A stretch of 31,927 nucleotides of DNA, taken from assembly GCA_905221605.1 (NCBI GenBank), contig CAJNDS010002092.1, positions 64,001-95,927 on the forward strand, read 5' to 3'. Position 1 is the first letter of the stretch. Every line of letters begins with the position of its first letter. The notes under the pieces were generated by a model. The model saw only the letters and a program-made list of their open reading frames with translations. It was not told the DNA's origin and did no database searches. The position numbers were made by a program, and so were the translations under genes. This stretch comes from Symbiodinium natans. Taxonomy: Eukaryota > Sar > Dinophyceae > Suessiales > Symbiodiniaceae. Of this stretch, positions 10,925-23,100 are shown in pieces.

Positions 10925-13900
10925 TGCTCTCTCTCTCTCTCTTGCTCTCTCCCTCCCTCTCCCTCCCCTCCCTCCCTCTCCCTCCCTCTCCCTCCCTCTC
11001 CCTCCCTCTCCCTCCTTTTGTGCTGTGTACGAAATTATGGGTGCATGTACTCTGCGTGCATCTACATGTTTCTTCATTCGTATGCACATGTAAGGCTGGG
11101 AAGGCTCATCGGGATACCGATGAAGCAGGCACCCTGAAGAAACACCGAGAGCATGTCGATAGCCCTGCCGCGGCTCAGGCGGCCCAAAAACTCAAGCCTC
11201 AACTTCTCCACAATCGTCCGAAGCCCGGCGTCCTCTCTTCAACCCGAAGGCTGTAAAACACGACACAACCCCCCCCCCCCCCCCAAAAAAAAAAAAAAAG
11301 CAGCCTTCGGTGAACTGCTCGGCCAACTCCAAGCGTTCACTCATGCTCCGCGTCTCCTTCAAGCAGTTGTGGCTTGGGCTGCGAACATTGGGGTTTAGGA
11401 GGTTTACCTTGAAGACCTCAAAGCTGGTCTTCTTAGCAGGCTGCCTTCACTATCATAAGAATTGTCTGTCAACACAAGAACCAACGCAAAAACCAGCTTT
11501 TGCTTGAACATCTCAGGAGTCTGGCGGATTGTCTATAAGCCGCAAACCCAACCTATGAAGTGAAGTACTACACTACATGCCCATAAGCGCTATGAGCCCT
11601 GATAGGGGTCGGTAACATAAATACAAACAGTATTTTATGGTCCCTATAATAAACATACTATCAGAGCCCCCCAAAATCCCTACTCTCACTATTGAGGCCC
11701 CTACATTAACCCTGTCAGCCCCACAACCCTAACCCTAAACCCTAAACCCTAGACCCTAAACCCTAAACTCTAAACCCTAAACCCTAAACCCTAACCCTAA
11801 ACCCTAAACCCTAAACCCTAAACCCTAAACCCTAACCCCTAAACCCCTAAACCTCTAAACCCTGAAGCCCCGGCTTCTCCTCCTCAAGGTTGCCGACCTC
11901 CTTGGCTGCGGAACTCGCCTGCGCGAGTACAGCTTAGGGTTTAGGGTTTAGGGTTTAGGATTTAGGGTATAGGGTTTGGGATAGGGTTTAGGGTTTAGGG
12001 TTTAGGGTTTAGGGTTTAGGGTTTAGGGTTTAGGGTTTAGGGTTTAGGGTTTAGGGTTTAGGGTTTAGGGTTTAGGGTTTAGGGATTAAGGATTAGGGTT
12101 TAGGGTTTCGGGTTTAGGATTTAGGGTGTGGCTGGAACCCAAAAAACACCCCAAGCCCAATGCCGAGGATGCCAAGCCCTACGAAACAGTATTCATATCA
12201 TTCTGAAGACGTATGATGATAACATTACTTTGCTTAACAAGAAACATTACCAATCATAATTCCCCTAAACCCCACGCCCTGTTTGTACAAGGTACAGGGG
12301 CTTAGGGCTGAACAGGCACTAAACCTGAAGGCCCTGAAGCCGTAAACCAAGTTTCACAACGGGTTGGGGACGTTAGGGATGAGTGGTTTAGGGTTTAGGG
12401 TTTAGGGTTTAGGGTTTAGGGTTTGGGCTCAGGGCTCTTGGGTTGAGTGGGTTCCGGACTTTCGGGACGAGTGGGTTGAGGAAGCCTAAGCCAAGAGCAG
12501 CCAGTGTCCCCGGGCCTGCTCCAAACGTGTGGAGACTTCTTCCTGTGGGCGGAGCTGGGGCGTGATTTCTCGAGGGAAGTCTTTAGGGCCATAGATTGGG
12601 CTTAAGGTTTAGGGTTAAGGGTTTAGTTCGTAGTTTGGATGTTCCCCCTCATGCTAACGGACCTTAAGGGGGATGATTATAATTAGGGGGAACTATAATC
12701 TCCATTAAGGACTGTTAGTATAAGGGGGAACATCCCAAGTTTAGGCTCAAGGGTTTAGGAAGATTTAGGCCTGAAAGAGCTCAGGGTTTTCTGTGTTCTG
12801 AGGTCTACCGCAGTGGGGGGTTTAGGGTTTAGGGTTTGGGTTTAGGGTTTAGGGTTTAGGCTTTAGGGTTTAGGCTTTAGGGTTTAGGGTTCAGCGACTT
12901 TGTGGTGAGGGCTTTGCTCGAGAAGAAGTACGGAGATGTGCGTGCCGGAAAGCTTACGCATACAGTACAGAACCCGGAAATGTAAACCCCTGAAACCACC
13001 AAACATCCAACAAACCTCTAAGCCCCCCCCCCCCCCCAAAAAAAAAAAAAAAACGAAAAACAAACAAACAATCACCCGAAACCACGCAAACCTAAACCCT
13101 CAAAAAAACACAAAACTGGTAAACCCCAAATGCCCCTTTAAAACGCCTAGGCCCCAAACGCTAAACCCTGAATCCTGAACCCTGAACCCTGAACCCTAAA
13201 CCCTAAACCCTGAACCCTAAACCCTGAACCCTAGACCCTCGCGAAGACTGGAGCTCCTCCAGGCGGGCGGCGCGCTGGGACTCGGCTTGGAAGTGGCCTG
13301 CAGATTGAGCCTAAACCCTAAACATTTTAGGTTTAGGGTTTAGGGTTTAGGGTTTAGGGTTTAGGGTTTAGGGTTTAGAGTTTAGGGTTTAGGGTTTAGG
13401 GTTTAGGGTTTAGGGATAAGCTCTCGCAAGACTAAACACCCTGAACCCTAAACCAGAGGGTGGGGGTTCGGGTTTCGTTAGGAGGGAGGCGAGGAGAATG
13501 GGTTTAACCCTAAACCCTAAACCCTAAACCCTAAACCCTAAACCCTAAACCCTAAACCCTAAACCCTAAACCCTGAACCCTGAACCCTGAACCCTGAACC
13601 CTGAACCCTAAACCCTAAACCCGTCTGGGGCCCCCTGCTTGCCCGCAGCGCTTCTGCCCGAAGCTCCGTCTCCAGCTCTGCGAGCCTGTGTTCGGGATGC
13701 TCGGGGATTTGGGGCTTTAGGATTTGAGGGTTGGGGGCTGAGAGGGTTTAGGGTTTAGGGTTTAGGGCTCAGGGTTTGGGGTTGAGGGTTTGAGGTTTCT
13801 GGGTTCGCGGTTGATAGGGCCCGCTAAGAAGGCTTGGAGGGCTTGTGAGGCGGGCTGTCGGTGCTTATGCTTCTCCGGCACTCGGGGTTAGAAGCGGGGG

Positions 13901-14474
13901 CCTACAGGACTGCATGTAGCGTCAGCGAAATGCTAATATGGACAAAGGTATATTCAGTGGCTCTTTTTGAGCTACTATTTGCTTCAGAACCCCCCCCCCC
14001 CTCCGCCCCCCCCCGCAAAAAAAACTTATTTTACTTCGAACATCCCCACCCTCTCTTGGTAGAGATACTCTGCTCCAGGGACACTCTGGGCCGGGGACAC
14101 TCTGGGGTTGGGCAGTCCAGGAAGACTGGGGTTGAGCACTCCAGGGAGACTCTGGGGCTGGGCACTCCGGGGACACTCTGGGGTTGGGCACTCGAGGTGG
14201 GCACTCCGGGAGATTGGAGAGTCTGGCGTTGGGGTTGGGCACTCCAGGGAGACTCTGGGGTTGGGCACTCCAGGACACTTTGGGGTTGGGCACTTCAGGG
14301 ATGAGCGATATAGACCGGGCGAGGAGAAGAGTTGAGTTTAACATCTAACAACCCCACACCGAGGGTGGGGAACAAGATAGTCATCCCTATATTGCCCTTA
14401 TAAGGAGTGTATCTTTATGTGTAGCTTATGTTTTCCCAAGGGGGTGGGGGGGGCGGGCGGGGTGGGGGGGCACT

Positions 14475-14510
<36 letters not shown>

Positions 14511-17072
14511 CTTGTGCCTTGGACGCTTAACGTCTATTCTGCGCGTGGTGCTCTTTGTTTTCTTGGATTCTTCCCCTCGTTTGGCGCTTCAACGCGGAAG
14601 GCGTTCTACCGGATCGCTTTTTGGCGAACTAAGAGGTTGCGAAGAGGAGACGGTCAACATTTTGACGGGAGGCCGCGGAGACGACACGGTCAAAGGAGGG
14701 GGTTCGGAGCTTGGGAGAGGGGCGGCGTGGGGAGGCGTGGACCATGCCTGGTGGTTGACGGACGGGTTCGGGGGGGGAATGGGGAGCGTGACATTTCGTT
14801 GATGGGCAAGGGAGGGACACGTGGACGCCCCTCCGAGCCCTGCGCGTGCTCCGCACCCTCCGCGCCCGCCGCGCCCTCCGCGCCGCTCCGCGCCCTCTGC
14901 GCCCTCCGCGCGCCGCTCCGCGCCGCTCCGCGCCCCTCCCGCCGCGCGCCCGCGCGCGCTCCGCTCCGCGCCGCTCCGCGCCGCTCCGCGCCACGCGCCG
15001 CTCCGCGCCCTCCGCGCCCTCCGCGCCCTCGCGCGCCTCATCCCGCGCCCTCCGCGCGCCCTCCGCGCCCTCCGCGCCCTCCGCGCCCTCCGCGCCCACC
15101 GCGCCCTCCGCACCCTCCGCGCCCTCCGCGCCCTCCGCGCCCTCTGCGCCCTCTGCGCCCTCCGCGCCCTCCGCGCCCTCCGCGCCTGCGCCCCCCGCCC
15201 GGGACACAGTGCGCTGATGCTAAGGGTGCATTGCGTCTATTCTGCGGGTGCGTTGCGTCTATTCTGCGGGTGTTTCCTTTGTAAAGTATTTGTTTATAAA
15301 CAAATGCATGTGCAGCATAGCCTTTAAGTGTCCATCTTACCGGGGGGCATGGGGGGGGTGGTGTTGCGGTGGGGGAGGTGGGGGGGGGGGGGGGGGGAGA
15401 AGGGGGGGGGGGGGCGGGGGAGGGGGGGGGGGGAAGGGGGGGGCGGGGTTGGGTTCTGAAGCAACTAGTGGAGCCCTCGAGCCGCTTTGGGGTCCTCAGG
15501 ATGGCCCTGGCCTCGTGCGCATCTCCACAAGCGCCTCCTGCTGCTGGTCGACTTCGCAGGCAAGCTCGAGGCTCCTCCATAAGCCCGGCCCTAAACCCTT
15601 AAACCCCTCAACCCCTAAACCCCTGATCCCCTAAACCCCTAAACCCCTAACCCCCAAACCCCAAACCCTAAAACAAAAAACCGGCGCCATCTCAGGCGTG
15701 TAATTGGGCCTGAATCTCGATCTTCAGGGGAAGTCCAAGGCTTCAGCATTGGAGGGGCTTGTGACCTGTGTGTGCGTGTGCGGTGTCTTTGCTCAGAACG
15801 CGACCCCTCAGAACTCCTCACTCAGGTCTCCAACCTGTCCCAACCACGTTGAAAACCCGCGCAATGCCCTAGACCCAAAACCCTGAACCCCAAGCCCTAA
15901 ACACCAAACCCTAAACCCTACACCCCCAAAACAACTGCAGGCAGTCCTGTTCTCACAAAGCTCACGCTGAACCTCCTGCTCCTCTGCGGCATGTCTGATT
16001 AGATGGCAGCTTCAACTTATACTTACCCTGCTTTGGGGTTGGATACTTTATAAGGGAACCTCGCACCAAACAAGGGAAAAGGGTACCAAGCTTCCCTAAA
16101 CCCTGGACCCTCAAGCCCCCATGTAACTACCCTTAGACAGGAGGGTTGGCAAGCCTAAATACCCTAACTCTTAGGAGGTTCCGAAATTAGGGGTACCTTA
16201 TTGGGGTCCTTATTCTATACTAGGGGCCGTATGCGGGGGTTCACGGGCGTTTGGGGTTTTAAGGGAGACTCCGGGTATGCTAGCCGCTGCTAGGGGGTGC
16301 TCTGGACTTGGCTTGAGGATGATGAGCTGCTGCGGCCTCCTTGGAAGGGTTCTTAGGCCCCTAAACCCTAAACCCTAAACCCTAAACCCTAAACCCTAAA
16401 CCCTAAACCCTAAACCCTAAACCCTAAACCCTAAACCCTAAACCCTAAACCCTAAACCCTAAACCCTAAACCCTAAACCCTAAACCCTAAACCCTAAACC
16501 CTAAACCCTAAACCCTAAACCCTAAACCCTAAACCCTAAACCCTAAACCCTAAACAAAACACAGGAGTTGCAAGGAGGCCTGCACCATGTTCGCAGCGGC
16601 AAGATGCTGGAGCTCCAAGGCGGCCTTTGTGCGTCGGGGAAGGGCCGAGGGCTGGTTCTTGAGGGGTTTAGGGTTTAGGGTGTAGGGTTTAGGGTTTAGG
16701 GTTTAAGGTTTGGGGTTTAGGGTTTTAGGTCTGAGGGTTGAGGGTTTAGGGTATATGGTGAGGAGGGGGTGCTTTTTGAGGCGCTGATGCTTGGAAATAT
16801 CAGAGGAATCAAAAAGGAACGAGCGACACTCTTCCCCTCGTACTCCAGGTATAATAAACACGGGTACAAACTAACCCTAAACCCAAACCCCAAACCCTGA
16901 ACCCTAACCTTGAACCCTAAACCCTAAACCTTGAACCCTACAATACCTCCAGCCCTACAAACGCACCCAATTCATGAAGCTGTAGCTATCATCGCAATCT
17001 GGAAGCGCCCTCTGCACTACTTTGGGGATCAGCGCAAGCTTCCCAGACCTCCCTAAAACCCGAAAGGCACAA

Positions 17073-17105
<33 letters not shown>

Positions 17106-20100
17106 CCTTAAAACCCTAAACCCTAAACCCTGAACCCTAAACCCTACACCGCCCTCCACCCCCGAAAACCTGCCTGATCGGCCTGATTCTGCCTCCAACA
17201 CGATAACATCCAAAAAGCTGCAAGGTCTGCCTAGAGTAGCCTACCTTGACAAGAGTAAGGGTGACCCATGAAAGGTATCCTCCCTTGTCTTTAAGGGTTT
17301 TTGAGTTTCTCTGGGTCGAGCTCAGGACCGACACCGTTTGTCCTTACCCTCAACACCCTCAAAGCCCTCAACACCCTCGACACCCTCAACACCCTCAACT
17401 CCCTCAACACCCTCAACACCCTCAACACCCTCAACACCCTCAACACCCTCAACACCCTCAAACCCAAAACCGTGCAGCCTGAAGCCCTAAAAACCCCTAA
17501 ACGCACCGAAAGCACGAAAAGCCCCCAGATCCTGACATCTTGTTCGGTGCAGCAGAGTGCCTCCAGATCTGCTGCTTGCGCTGACGCCTGCCTTGTGGAA
17601 GCCGGAGAATACTGGACTTGTGGAGGTTAAGGCTCCTAATCCCTAAACCCTAAACCCTAAACCCTAAACCCAAAACCCTTCAGGGTTCAGAGATGCCCGG
17701 GTTTCGGGGTTCGGGTTTCTGAGCAGTAGGATTGCTGTAGCCACATAGCTGGCAAGCGCCGCATTGGGGGTACAGCACTTAGAACACTACATACGCGCAT
17801 TCACACACAAGCAAACGACATCGTTAGGAATTCGCGCATTCGCGGCGCACTCTGAACCAGCTCTTTGCAGAGCCAGAAGACCCCTCAAATATCCCTGGAG
17901 TGCTCCACCCCCAAAGAAGCCCGCAGAAAGTTCAGCCAACAGATGTTCGCACATACACACAACAGATATATACACATATGTATGTGTATAGGTATATGTG
18001 TATATGCGTATGCATGTCTGCGTGCATGCATGCACGAGTGTATGCATGTGCATGCATGACATTGATGTGTTGTACACGAGGGTGGGAAACAAAATCAACA
18101 GGAAACAAACGCTGCAAAGAGAATCTGCAGACAGCACAAAACCGGAGATGTGTTCTGGTTTTGGCTGTCAAGGAGCTCTGCCAACAACTTTGTAGATTTT
18201 GGTGGGTTTGGGTTTCGAGGAATGCTATCAGCCATTGTTTATCGGGGATTGTGTTTTTGAAGAGAGTCCGCCCGCGTTTTGCTTGGTTTTTTGGGTTTGG
18301 TTCTTGTCACCAACCCTCCCCGCCCTCCCCCCACCCCTCGACCCCCCCCCTCCCCCCGCGAGAGCAACCCCGAACCCGGCGAGGCCTCCAGGCGACGGCC
18401 ATGTCCTCCTGCTGGCTGCGCACCTCCTGCATGCGCTGCTGGAGGACAGCTGCCCCTGAGCGCAGGTTGCAGAGCCTTACACAGCCCGAACATTGTGAAA
18501 CCTCTAGCGCTAAACCGACATATATGGGTCTTTCCCAAAATAGACCCCCCTATATTCCCCACAGTACTGTACTCCTTGTTACAGGAACCCCAAGAAGAGT
18601 GCCCCTATTTTCGGAGATCCCCATATGAACAAGCCCCATCTTGCGTATCTCCTCAGCCCTGAGCAGCCTCACTGAGGCCTTGAGGTTCGGGGGGGAAACC
18701 ATCGCAGTTGTGTTTTTCGTGTAAGTGTAAGTGTACGTGCACTTGAAAGTGAAAGTGCAAGTGTGTGCAAATAAATGTAGGTCAGCCAGCAAGTCAGTCA
18801 GTTGAGTTTGAGGAACCCTATCAACCTTCGGGCGGCCTGGGGTGGCTAGGGAGGTTCCCCGCGCTGTCTCGGACTCGGAGGTTTCTTGGGGAGCATCAAG
18901 CTGGGGGGTGGGCGGGGGCGTTGGGCTCTTGAGGGTTTTGGGATCCCGAAACCCTAAACCCTAAACCCTAAACCCTGAACCCTAGACCCTAAACCCTAAA
19001 CCCTGAAACCCTAAACCCTAAACACGGCTCTCGAGGGTTTTGGGATCCCTAAACCCCTATCCGAAAGCCCTGAAAGCTGCAAAAACCATGGAGCACTTAG
19101 GGCCTGCAATCTGTGGAGGGTTTAGGTTGCCTAAACCCCAAGCCCTAGACCCTAGACCCCAGACCCTAGACCCTAAACCCTAAACCCTAAACCCTAAACC
19201 CTAAACCCCCAACCTTGTTCAGGGTGCCGTATGGAGCCCACAGTTTGCTGAGCGCTGGACTTCGCCTTTCTTCCTCCCTCTCCTGGGACACCACCCACAT
19301 CTCCTCCGGCTTCTCAACCGATTGAAGGTTAGGGTTTAGGGTTTAGGGTTTAGGGTTTAGGGTTTAGGGTTTAGGGTTTAGGATTTAGGGTTTAGGGTTT
19401 AGGGTTTAGGGTTTAGGGTTTTGGGTTTTGGGGTGTAGGGTTTAGGGTTTAGGGTTTAGGGTGCAGGGTCTAGGGTCTAGGGTTTAGGGTTTAGGGTTTC
19501 GGGTTTCGGGTTTAGGGCTGTTCTCGAGGTAGGGGGCAGGGCTTTGGGTTCCCTGTGAGTATCTTGTGATTATCGATCTCCGTATCATCTGCGATGGGCT
19601 AACTCTCCCAGACCCTATAAACTTTGAAGAGATTGGGGTTTTGATCGGATAACGGTTAGAGTGTAGGGTTTAGGGCTTAGAAGGTTTAGGGAAAAACCCT
19701 AAAACCCCAAACCCCAAAACCCCTAATCCTAAAACCCAAACCCTAGTTGAACCCGGACACTAAACCCCAGACCCTAAAAACCGAAACCCTACACCCTAGG
19801 CCGAAACCCTACACCCTAGGCCCTAAACCCCTGAACCCTCTTCATCCTATATGCCAACCCCGAAAACCCCAAACCCCCAAATCCGAACCCTAAACCCTAA
19901 ATCTCCAAACCACTGAACCCCAAACCCTAACAACCCTAAAACCCTAAAACACCAAAACCCCAACCCTGAAACCCCAAACCCCCAAACCCCGAAACCCGGA
20001 AACCCCCAAACTCCCGAACCCCAACATTCCAACCATAAACCATAAAACCCCCCAAACAAGCAAACACTAAAAATCCAAAAACCTCAAGCCCTCAAACGCT

Positions 20101-23100
20101 TAAACCCGAAAGCCCCTAAATCCCTAAAACCCTGAAACACTAAAACCCTAAACCAAACCCTGAACCCTAAACCCTAAACCCTAAACCCTAAAACCTAAAC
20201 CCCAATCCTGGAAACACCAAACCCCACACCGTCAAACCCCGACTTCCCCCCAAACTCCCGAGAGGCCTAAACCCTAAACCCGAAACCCTAAACCCTAAGC
20301 CCTAAACCCTAGACCATAGACCCTGAACCCTAAACCCTAAACCCTAAACCCTAAACCCTAAACCCTAAACCCTAAACCCTAAACCCTAAACCCTAAACCC
20401 TAGCCCTAAACCCTAAACCCTAAACCCTAAACCCCAAACAGGCCTGGCAGTCGACTTGCGCCGCCCGCAGCAGCTTGGCGCCTGAGGCGGCGGCCTCCTT
20501 CTGCCTCTCGAGGCCTTGTTGGCAGGGTTTGGGGTTTAGGGTTTAGGGTTTAGGGTTTAGGGTTTAGGGTTTAGGGTTTAGGGTTTAGGGTTTAGCAAGT
20601 TCAGGGTCTAGGGCTTAGCAAGTCCAGGGTTTAGGGTTTACGGGTTTGGGGTTTCAGAGTCTAGGGCTTATGGAGGGTTTGAGCGATCTTGTTTCTCCAA
20701 GGCGAAGAAAGACAAAACCATCCCAAGAGTTTAGACTTGAGGGTTCGGGGTTGAGGGTTGCCAAACTCGTACTTTCACATCAGCACCCAGAACCACAACA
20801 CGAAGGGCACATGAGCCTCTATGCACAGCATGCTTGTCGAGTTCTACAAGTATACAAGTATAGAAATAGTTCACTGCAAAGGGTAGAAAGGCCATGATGA
20901 CGGGCCATAGCTAGGTCTACGTACCTACACCATCTTCGCCCCTTATACTAAGAGTCCTTAATAGGGATTATCATGGGGGGGTACTATAATCCCAATTAAG
21001 GACTGTTAGTAGAAGGGGGAACCCAAGGTACGGAGCCCAACCGGGCTCTGTGCAGTTCTTTGCATAATCATTCAGCGAGCAGCTTGTCGAAAGCTCCGCC
21101 ACTTGGGCGCTGACCCGTGCCTGCCGACAGCGCTGCTTCCGCTACCCTAAGCTTATAAAGCCTGAACGACCCTACAGTCTGGGGGTTCTATTCTGGACCC
21201 TTAAGGTTGTACCCTCGGGTTTTGGGGCCCCGTGTTAGGGATCCCTAAATAATCTAGGGGCCCTGTTTACGAGTATATGAAGAGGAAGGGCACGAGTCTT
21301 CATCCCTACACCTAACCCCGGTGAGCCAACCCTAAGGCCGAGGGTGTGGCGTTTAGGGACTGTCCATCCTCGTAAACTGTGGGCAGGGCCCATATACACC
21401 CTGAACCCTAAACCCTCCAAAAACCCTAAACCCCAAACCTCCACACACCCTAAGCCCTAAACCTCCATAAACCCTAAGCCCTAAGCCCTAAACCCTAAAC
21501 CTCCCTAAACCTAAACCCTAAACTCAAAGCCCTAAACCCTACTGATCAAAGTCTTGTGGGGCTGTCGGTCAGAGGAGACGGCCGTCCGACCGCCCAGCTC
21601 AGGTCCTATGAGGACTTAAGAAAAATCGAGAAGCTTCTCTGCTATTTGCTTAAGAACCACCCAAAAAACAATAATCATCCCTATATTACCCTTATCAGGA
21701 AGAATGCTGTCTTTTGATTGGGGGGTTCTCAAGCAATTCGTGGGATCTGAGGGGGATGAAAAAAACTCCTAGAAGCTGCTTCGATGAGCAGGGTTCGCCC
21801 TAAAACCCCCTAAGGCCTGAAACGGGGCTCCCCAAAACTCTGAACTTCGAACCCTAGCGAATTTAGGGTTTAGGGTTTAGGGTTTAGGGTTTAGGGCCAC
21901 TGAAGCCCCTAAACCCCCAAAAACCCCCTGAAGCCCTGAACCCCCACTAGGATGGCCCTTAAAGCCCTCTGGAAGATACTCCGAAACATAGCCCTCCTAA
22001 AAAAACCAATGAGGGCAAACATCAAATGTCCCAAGGGCCTACCGAGCCCGAAGCCCCTGAAACCTCTGAAGCCCCTAACTTCCCTAGTCGCTGGGGAACT
22101 GAGGAATGTGATCCCAAAAAGGTTAACCTTTCAGGGTTTAGGGTTTAGGGTTTAGGGTTTCCATTATGGTAGGAATCTAAAACACCCCCAGAAGGCTCCA
22201 AAGCTCACTCAGCTGCCAAGCTTGGAAGCCCAGGAACCATCCTTTTTTTGGGGGTTCGTTACTTTATAAGGGAACCTTGCGCCAAAAAAAAAAGGAAAAG
22301 GGTACCACTGGGCTACCAACCCTAAACCCTAAACCCTAAACCCTAAACCCTAAACCCTAAACCCTAAACCCTAAACCCTAAACCCTAAACCCTAAACCCT
22401 AAACCCTAAACCCTAAACCCTAAACCCTCCCTACAGGCTTGGGGCGCCTCGGACTTCTGCGCGTCGTGGCGCGCCGCCTCCTGGGCCGTCAGCTGCTCCT
22501 GCGACGTGCGACGGGCGCCCCGGGGTCTAGCCCAAAGGGTCCTAAGTTAGGGTTTAGGGTTTAGGGTTTAGGGTTTAGGGTTTAGGGTTTAGGGTTTAGG
22601 GTTTAGGGTTTAGGGTTTAGGGTTTAGGGTTTAGGGTTTAGGGTCTAGCCCAAAGGGTCCTAAGTACCTACATCGTAGAAAGTAGGGTTTCTATAACAGG
22701 AATTACTATTATGGTTTGGGTAAGTGACCCTCATGTAGGTACTTAGGATTCTTTGGGTAGCTTGGTAGCCCAGGTCACGCAATTTTGAATAAGGGCAGCC
22801 TGCCTTAGTCACCCTATGATAATAAGGGCACCTCCCCCCCCCCCTTTTTTTTTTTGGGGGGGGGGGGGGGGTTGGTTACTTTACTAAGGACACCTTCAAA
22901 CAAAAAAGGGAAAAGGGTATTCGGGCCTTGGGGTTTTACGGCGCAGGGTCCTTCGAGATCCCTCGTTGCAAAGTTCATGGTTGTCTGCTGAATCTGAGTA
23001 ACATGTTTAGAGGTCCTCCCAAACGGTCTGGGCTGGGGCAGGAGCTAGATGCCGTCTGCATCACTGTGTAAGTTGCAAGATGACCTGGTACCCCAGTAAC

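Noticed and set aside
10644-11093. Several 69-147 residue ORFs on both strands
   Set aside because: They are translations of a CT/CCCTCCCT tract (Arg/Glu or Ser/Leu repeats) and have no splice or composition support.
13861-14344. Overlapping 75-147 residue ORFs
   Set aside because: Mostly read through the 26-bp minisatellite; only the short block 13892-13947 is kept as a weak candidate.
14428-15634. Cluster of ORFs of 77-256 residues
   Set aside because: Generated by a 9-bp minisatellite and G/C homopolymers that keep all frames open; peptides are Arg-Ala-Pro or Gly runs.
17287-17630. ORFs rich in Leu-Asn-Thr, Gln-His-Pro or Leu-Arg-Val repeats
   Set aside because: Direct translation of the 9-bp CTCAACACC minisatellite.
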